Virus record (IMG/VR): IMGVR_UViG_3300030107_004066
Location: 331 to 22,466 of that record
Source of the DNA: a virus
Reading direction: 5' to 3' (one strand)
Length of the DNA: 22,136 nucleotides
Shown here: positions 18,132 to 22,136 of the stretch, piece by piece
Layout: the number at the start of each line of letters is the position of its first letter
How positions within the stretch are numbered: position 1 is the stretch's first letter
Translations under genes and position numbers: made by a program
Notes under the pieces: model-generated
Databases searched by the model: none
What the model saw: only the letters and a program-made list of their open reading frames with translations
What the model was told of the DNA's origin: nothing

Positions 18132-19193
18132 ATGACTACTTTAGACGAAATTAGAGGCCTGTTCCCTTGGGCGGAAACCCTTGGGATGACTGAATTTATA
18201 TCAGAACTCATCATGGAAGGGGCAACTTCTTATGAGATAGTTGCTCAAGTAAGAGCAAGCGATCAATACAAGCAAATGTTCCCGGGAATGATTGCTGAAG
18301 ATGGCACTCGACGTTTCCAGTATGAAAGAGATTACTTAGAACAAGTTGACAACTATAGAACTGTTCTTCAACAGGCAGGGATGTATAACGCTGACGTTGA
18401 AAGCCCGTTAGATTATGTCGAATTTATGGCTAGCAATATAGCGCCTGATGAATTGCGTGAAAGAATTACTGTCTATCAGCAGATCCAAATGGGCAGCCAA
18501 GAGTTAAAAGATCAATTCTACATTTATGCTGGCATGGAAATAACTGACGACGATTTATTTGAAGCGGTTATTAACCCAGAGTTCGGGCAGGAACTCCGAG
18601 ACGAGTTCGATCGAACAGTAGCGGCAGGTGATCTTGATTATGCAACTTACATATCTAGAGCAACTGAGCGTGGTTTAGCGAACGTTTCTGATTTATTACA
18701 AGGAATGAGAGATGAAGGCCTTGTATCAGGAGAGGCGGTGCAACGAATCCGTGACTTAGATCCTGATTTCGCTAGAGAAGTTATGGGAGTAATAGCCAAC
18801 CAAGGAACTTCTACTCTCGGCTATGACGCTTTATCTTACGCTTTCCAATATGCTTTGCTTGGCTCTGCAGCAACAGAACAAGGTTTAACTGCTCCTTCTG
18901 CGGAGATGGTTGAACGTCTTCGTGCTGCTGGTGTTGATCGAAGCAGAGCAATGACAGCGTATGGCGCTTACGCTAATACGCAGAATCTGGTTTCAGGCAT
19001 GGTTCAACGTGCCACAGGTGAAGAGTTCGGACAAAAAGAGTTTGAAGAGGCTGTTTTGCTTGGTGAAGCAAGATCTGTTGATCTTTTAGATCGTGCTAGA
19101 GGCTTAGAACAGTCTTATGCCCGTAGATCAGGGGGATTTACCACTGGTCAGGAAGGCTCTAGGTTCACTCAAAGCGGTCGAACAAGGTATTAG
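18132..19193 (+). CDS. Putative minor structural protein (353 aa)
   Basis: It starts at an ATG that abuts the preceding TAG, with AGGAAGG upstream. The protein is almost entirely helical, acidic, and lacks membrane segments. An N-terminal motif VRASDQYKQMFPGM (residues 40-53) followed by YERDYLEQVDNY is, from memory, shared with many actinophage minor virion proteins of unknown function. The C-terminus (about 330-353) is a Gly/Ser/Arg-rich tail, probably disordered. It is the last gene of the large block before the scaffold and ends upstream of an inverted repeat. The shared module ties it to the 688- and 584-aa proteins, suggesting one assembly; its exact place in the particle is unknown. 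Confidence 0.8.
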   Translation: MTTLDEIRGLFPWAETLGMTEFISELIMEGATSYEIVAQVRASDQYKQMFPGMIAEDGTRRFQYERDYLEQVDNYRTVLQQAGMYNADVESPLDYVEFMASNIAPDELRERITVYQQIQMGSQELKDQFYIYAGMEITDDDLFEAVINPEFGQELRDEFDRTVAAGDLDYATYISRATERGLANVSDLLQGMRDEGLVSGEAVQRIRDLDPDFAREVMGVIANQGTSTLGYDALSYAFQYALLGSAATEQGLTAPSAEMVERLRAAGVDRSRAMTAYGAYANTQNLVSGMVQRATGEEFGQKEFEEAVLLGEARSVDLLDRARGLEQSYARRSGGFTTGQEGSRFTQSGRTRY

Positions 19194-19194
19194 G

Positions 19195-19213
19195 ACACAC
19201 TTTTTGGGTGTGT
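19195..19213 (+). terminator. Stem-loop between the minor-protein block and the scaffold gene
   Basis: ACACAC (19195-19200) and GTGTGT (19208-19213) form a six-base-pair stem around a T-rich loop two bases after a stop codon. No strong T run follows, so it is at best a weak terminator or an mRNA-processing or stability hairpin. It sits in one of the few real gaps of the window, which is the main reason to record it. Confidence 0.35.
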
Positions 19214-19243
19214 TAATAGAATCCCTGAACGTATCCCCCGACG

Positions 19244-19268
19244 AACAGGCGTAACCAACAGGGGCGTA
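19244..19268 (+). repeat. Imperfect tandem repeat before the scaffold ribosome site
   Basis: AACAGGCGTA (19244-19253) is followed after three bases by AACAGGGGCGTA (19257-19268), the second copy having two extra G. The pair lies in the 85-base gap upstream of the scaffold gene and runs into its AGGAG site. It might bind a protein or RNA, but chance is possible for so short a pair. Confidence 0.3.
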
Positions 19269-19278
19269 GGAGAAGAAC

Positions 19279-19743
19279 ATGAGCACAGATTCTGAAGATT
19301 TAGAATTTGAATCGGGTTCGAGCCTCAGGAGAAAACTTGAGGCGCAACTTGAAAAGAATCAGGAACTTTCCAAAGAGTTATCCTCTTATAAAGCCCAAGC
19401 GGTGATTGTTGAGAACGGATTTTCATTGGTAAAACCTGAAGATATTTCGGATGCAAAACCTGACGAAATGATCTCTGCAGCAGAAGCGGTTCAAGAGAAA
19501 CGCTTAAGCGAAAGAGAAGATGTCGTTAGGGACATACTTAGTCAAAAAGGTTTTACTGGAGAAGAACTGGATCAAGCAGCACAAGAAATGCTTAATCCTT
19601 CTGATGCAGATTTATCAGCCTATTCGAGAGCGAAGGAAACTTCAGCAATAGGGGGTAATGCTACCCCGTTGAAAGATCCTCGCACGATTCAACCGGGTTT
19701 GAGTCGTATCGAATATGCGTTGGAATCTAAAGCCAAAAAATGA
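19279..19743 (+). CDS. Capsid scaffolding protein
   Basis: It guides assembly of the capsid shell and is lost before DNA packaging. Support: position directly before the major capsid gene, 154 aa, high charge, and a heptad-like coiled coil at about residues 12-40 (SLRRKLEAQLEKNQELSKEL). A second charged helical stretch lies around 75-115 and a basic Lys-rich C-terminus, as is common where scaffolds contact the capsid protein. An AGGAG site before ATG 19279 fixes the start. No protease motif is seen, so any maturation protease must be elsewhere or absent. Family assignment rests on context and composition, not on a signature. Confidence 0.8.
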   Translation: MSTDSEDLEFESGSSLRRKLEAQLEKNQELSKELSSYKAQAVIVENGFSLVKPEDISDAKPDEMISAAEAVQEKRLSEREDVVRDILSQKGFTGEELDQAAQEMLNPSDADLSAYSRAKETSAIGGNATPLKDPRTIQPGLSRIEYALESKAKK

Positions 19744-19793
19744 ACTAAGTACCATATTGACAATTTAATCCTACTAACTGTGAGGTAACGACT

Positions 19794-20732
19794 ATGGCTT
19801 CAGGAAGCCTTTCTTTACTTGAGTCAGCCAAGTATGGCAACGATCAGTTAGCATCTGGTGTAGTTGAAACTCTTATTCAAGAGTCTCCAATTCTCGAGAT
19901 GCTTCCTTTCACTGCTATTTCTGGCAATGCACTCAAGGTTACAGTCGAAGATACTCTCCCAGCACCGGCTTTCCGTAATGTAAACGAGAACTATTCTCGT
20001 ACATTCGGTACAGATACAGAGCGTTTCTTCGGATGCTCAATTCTCGGTGGGGAAGTATTCATCGACAACTACATCGTTCGTGTGCAAGCGAACCAGATCA
20101 GCGCTAAGGCAAGGCAGTACGCCAAATTTGCTAAAGCAATGAGCCGCACATTCGATGCTTCTTTCTTTGACGGAACTGGAACGTCTAAAGACTTCAAAGG
20201 TATCAACGCTTTGATCGACGAAGGTCTCGGTCAAAAAGTATCAATGGGTACTAACGGCGCTGCTTTAACCTTAGACAAAATGGATGAGGCTATGGATTCT
20301 GTCCGTAACCAGTCCAGCCCAGATGCCCTTCTGATGAACCGTACGGTACGCCGTAAGGTCACCAGTTTGGCCCGTAACACCAGTGGCTACTTTACGCTAC
20401 TCGATGTTGGAGAAGACGCTCTTGGGCGTCAGGTAAGCACCTATAATGGTGTCCCTATCCGTATCATCGGTGACGATAAAGCAGGCGCTGCTATCCTCGA
20501 CTTTGACGAGACCCAAGGTTCTTCCTCGGTAACCTCTTCAATTTATGCTCTTGCCTTCGGCACTGACGAGAATGTCTATGGTATTCTCGGCCTTGGCGGT
20601 TCATTCGATGTCGTGGACTTCGGTGAAACAGAAGCCTCTCCGGGTCACCTCGGACGGGTTGAAGTTTATCCGGGCGTTGTTATTGCTAACTCATTTAGTG
20701 CTGTGCGTTTGCATGGTATTACTAACGCTTAA
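19794..20732 (+). CDS. Major capsid protein, HK97 fold
   Basis: It builds the icosahedral shell. The 312-aa protein has the expected order: an N-terminal helical arm (LLESAKYGNDQLASGVVETL), an elongated strand region with SISGN-like and FGTDTERF stretches, a spine helix at about residues 98-125 (AKARQYAKFAKAMSRTFDA), then the P and A domains with DALLMNRTVRRKVTSLAR and NGVPIRIIGDDKA, and a C-terminal strand ending in HGITNA. There is no long N-terminal delta domain, in line with a separate scaffold gene upstream. GAGGT at 19782-19786 sets the start. Codons are visibly richer in C-ending forms (CTC, TTC, GTC, AAC) than in neighbouring genes, as expected for the most highly expressed phage protein. 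Confidence 0.92.
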   Translation: MASGSLSLLESAKYGNDQLASGVVETLIQESPILEMLPFTAISGNALKVTVEDTLPAPAFRNVNENYSRTFGTDTERFFGCSILGGEVFIDNYIVRVQANQISAKARQYAKFAKAMSRTFDASFFDGTGTSKDFKGINALIDEGLGQKVSMGTNGAALTLDKMDEAMDSVRNQSSPDALLMNRTVRRKVTSLARNTSGYFTLLDVGEDALGRQVSTYNGVPIRIIGDDKAGAAILDFDETQGSSSVTSSIYALAFGTDENVYGILGLGGSFDVVDFGETEASPGHLGRVEVYPGVVIANSFSAVRLHGITNA

Positions 20733-20747
20733 TCGGAGGTTTTGATT

Positions 20748-21185
20748 ATGGCACAAGCAACAAGAACACCCGGTCCGGGTACAACAATCGAGGACGCTAA
20801 CGCAGTTGAACTAATTGCTTCTAGCGCTCACTCTGCCGACATAGCGGCTTCTTGGAAACAAGTTGACCGCCCCGGCCATGTTGTGGTTATAACCACTTTA
20901 GGTACGATCGCTTCAGACGTATCTGACACTGACATTGAAATACTTGGTGCTGATGATTCATCAGGAACCAACCCTGTTTCATACGGCCATTTTGATACTA
21001 TTGCTCACGATGACGATAATGAAACTCGTTATCTTGAAGCAGTTGTTCATAAATCATACATGGCAGCAGTTCTAGACTTGACTAAATCAGGTTCAGGAAC
21101 TGTTACTGCCGGTGTTAAAGTTCATGCAATCCCTCACAAGGGACGCACGGACGACGGTACCGCTACCGGACAACGTACCGCTTAG
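20748..21185 (+). CDS. Probable capsid decoration/stabilisation protein (145 aa)
   Basis: GGAGGT at 20735-20740 points to ATG 20748; an in-frame TTG six bases earlier is less likely. The protein has a Pro/Gly-Thr start (RTPGPGTT), then a mostly beta pattern with alternating apolar residues (HVVVITTLGTIASDV) and an acidic DDDNE loop, and a basic end. Immediate position after the major capsid gene, small size and beta-rich character fit the outer-surface decoration proteins found at this place in many phages. No specific family motif was recognised, so a head-completion or other small structural role is the alternative. Codon use is partly C-rich as in the capsid gene. Confidence 0.65.
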   Translation: MAQATRTPGPGTTIEDANAVELIASSAHSADIAASWKQVDRPGHVVVITTLGTIASDVSDTDIEILGADDSSGTNPVSYGHFDTIAHDDDNETRYLEAVVHKSYMAAVLDLTKSGSGTVTAGVKVHAIPHKGRTDDGTATGQRTA

Positions 21186-21204
21186 TCGGTATTACACAAG
21201 CGAA

Positions 21205-21228
21205 GGGGCAGGGCTTCGGCCCTGCTCC
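21205..21228 (+). terminator. Stable UUCG-capped hairpin after the capsid module
   Basis: GGGGCAGGGC pairs with GCCCTGCTCC around a TTCG tetraloop: ten base pairs with one G-U. It lies 20 bases after the decoration gene stop and 29 bases before the next ATG. No T run follows, so it could be a U-less terminator, a partial terminator that boosts capsid-module transcripts, or a 3'-end protector of capsid mRNA. Confidence 0.65.
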
Positions 21229-21257
21229 AACGCTTACTTTAAGGAGATCTTTTTATC

Positions 21258-21755
21258 ATGTCAGATGACGGCATAAACACTAAAAACTGGAACGTTCTCG
21301 CTACGGTAGAGAAATGGCATCGTGCCGAGGATCGTCATGTAGGCCTTCCACCTGATGAGGTGGTTGAAGCCAAAGATAACCTCCTGCTTAACGGAGGGAT
21401 ACAGTTACTACTTGATTTGCTTATCGGCGCTGGTGGTACTGTTTACAACAACAGCAATGCTTACATTGGTGTTGGTGATTCTTCTACTTCTGCGGCCGCT
21501 ACTCAAGATGCTTTGCAGGCTTCTTCTAATAAATCTTATAAAGGAATGGAATCTTCTTTCCCTTCACGTTCCGCTCAAACTTTAAGTTTCAAATCTGTTT
21601 GGGGTTCCTCTGATGGAAACTTTGCTTGGAACGAGTGGAGCATTTCTAACTCGAACTCAGATTCTGGGGTGAACCTTAATCGTAAGGTTGCTTCTTTAGG
21701 CACTAAAGCGTCTGGGTCTGAATGGACCTTGACGGTAACTATTACGGTATCATGA
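21258..21755 (+). CDS. Putative tail/fibre-associated structural protein (165 aa)
   Basis: AAGGAG at 21241-21246 supports ATG 21258. The N-terminal third is charged and helical with a LLLNGGIQLLLDLLIG segment. The rest is beta-rich and Ser/Thr/Asn-rich, including NAYIGVGDSSTS and a NFAWNEWSISNSN stretch, and ends in a strand WTLTVTITVS. From memory, small proteins with an IGVGDS motif followed by NRK and GTKASG-like elements occur next to fibre genes in many phages and are probably surface or receptor-binding accessory proteins. Its end overlaps the next start as ATGA (21752-21755), so it is translationally coupled to the Cys-cluster gene and to the fibre-like gene beyond. Confidence 0.65.
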   Translation: MSDDGINTKNWNVLATVEKWHRAEDRHVGLPPDEVVEAKDNLLLNGGIQLLLDLLIGAGGTVYNNSNAYIGVGDSSTSAAATQDALQASSNKSYKGMESSFPSRSAQTLSFKSVWGSSDGNFAWNEWSISNSNSDSGVNLNRKVASLGTKASGSEWTLTVTITVS

Positions 21756-21919
21756 GCGCTCCTGAATTATCTGTTCAGGACGTTCAAGCAAATTTGAGCG
21801 AACGAGGCCAACTCGAATGGGAGTTGGCTGCTCAACGTGCGATGATCGCTAAGTTACAGGCAGAGCGTTGTCCGTGTCCTGATTGCACTTGTTGCTCGGA
21901 GACGGCTAATGGCGACTAA
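21752..21919 (+). CDS. 55-aa helical protein with C-terminal cysteine cluster
   Basis: It starts in an ATGA overlap with the gene before and ends 11 bases inside the gene after, so it is held between two coupled genes. The first 38 residues form a probable amphipathic or coiled-coil helix (GQLEWELAAQRAMIAKLQAE). Then five Cys fall within nine residues (CPCPDCTCC, 40-48), which suggests metal binding or disulfide linkage, and a short polar tail follows. I do not recognise the family. The longer in-frame extension upstream of 21752 would lie wholly inside the previous gene and has no better ribosome site. Confidence 0.6.
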   Translation: MSAPELSVQDVQANLSERGQLEWELAAQRAMIAKLQAERCPCPDCTCCSETANGD

Positions 21920-22136
21920 TTTTCCGGGCAGTTTAGATACTTCTACTCAGCAGCCATCTCCTTCGTCTTCGACGGAGATGGATGATTCGGGTTACGAACA
22001 CGATGTTGTCCACACTAACCACTCTGGTGCGATTATTGCGTTAGAGACCAAACTTGGTACTACTGATTCTAATCCGACTGCTAATGCGGTGTTGATGGGG
22101 ACTGGTTCGGGTACTTCTGAGTGGGATACTTCTCCT
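21909..22136 (+). CDS. N-terminus of a fibre-like protein, cut by window end
   Basis: An ATG at 21909 opens a frame that overlaps the previous gene by 11 bases and runs without stop to the right edge (76 codons). The N-terminus starts MATNFPGSLDTSTQQ, then a Ser/Pro/Asp stretch, then HTNHSGAIIALETKLGTTDS. The combination FPxSLDT plus AI-ALE-KLGT is, as I recall, characteristic of the N-terminal attachment part of phage tail fibres and of related structural proteins. The rest of the protein, which would carry the receptor-binding part, lies outside the window. Confidence 0.65.
   Translation, partial: MATNFPGSLDTSTQQPSPSSSTEMDDSGYEHDVVHTNHSGAIIALETKLGTTDSNPTANAVLMGTGSGTSEWDTSP

Noticed and set aside
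19217-19222. TAGAAT resembling a -10 box before the scaffold gene
   Set aside because: The bases 16-18 upstream (around GGACAC) do not match a -35 box, and no convincing extended -10 element precedes it.
19652-19667. GGGGTA-ATGC-TACCCC inverted repeat in the scaffold gene
   Set aside because: Short, inside coding sequence, no T run; likely chance from the GGNATP coding stretch.
19757-19762. Perfect TTGACA -35 box in the gap before the capsid gene
   Set aside because: No -10 hexamer lies 15-19 bases downstream, and transcription from it would start almost on the capsid ribosome site.
21489-21499. GCGGCCGC (NotI-type) octamer, suggesting a cloning artefact
   Set aside because: It is in frame within a coherent Ser/Ala stretch of a real gene, and nothing vector-like surrounds it.

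Overview
The window is one late-gene strand of a tailed double-stranded DNA phage (or a prophage or uncultured virus). All genes I support lie on the + strand, they are packed almost end to end, and the longest gene-free gap is about 85 bases. There is no host gene, tRNA, integrase, IS or CRISPR array. Base composition is moderate, a little over 40% G+C by eye. Shine-Dalgarno sites are clear, and ATG and GTG starts are used. Several minor virion proteins recall, from memory only, families common in actinobacteriophages and aquatic metagenomic phages, so an aquatic actinobacterial host is a weak guess.

Layout. (1) Packaging and portal, about 1-3845: a large terminase open at the left edge, an 80-aa unknown, a 600-aa portal with a Pro/Gly-rich tail, and a possible 29-aa acidic Cys-containing mini-gene. 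(2) A 15-kb block, about 3852-19193, between portal and scaffold: a disordered 143-aa protein, then giant proteins of 1472 and 1861 aa, then 688, 584 and 353 aa. These are best read as internal or ejected virion proteins. The 1472-aa protein carries an HDYFGHA...ETKGQNS module that I recall from very large phage proteins. The 584-aa protein starts with a lysozyme-like domain and contains a textbook EF-hand calcium loop. The 688-, 584- and 353-aa proteins share a short R-x-D-x-x-[YW] module. (3) Capsid block, about 19279-21185: scaffold, HK97-fold major capsid protein, probable decoration protein. (4) Start of the tail or fibre block, 21258 to the right edge: a 165-aa adhesin-like protein, a 55-aa Cys-cluster protein and the N-terminus of a fibre-like protein, cut by the window end.

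Working model (inference). Terminase and portal package DNA into a scaffolded HK97-type head. The 15-kb block encodes proteins carried in the head or neck that enter the cell with the DNA, one opening the cell wall and others crossing the membrane. No classical tape measure, tail tube, sheath or connector gene is visible, which favours a short-tailed (podovirus-like) particle.

The most striking signal is genome-wide rather than a gene. By eye the window contains no AGCT, no CGCG and no CCWGG, although base composition alone predicts tens of each. The coding sequence bends around this: every one of about 34 Pro-Gly pairs is written CCC/CCG-GG and never CCT/CCA-GG, and Ala after an A-ending codon is never GCT. 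This looks like near-complete escape from several restriction specificities of the host.
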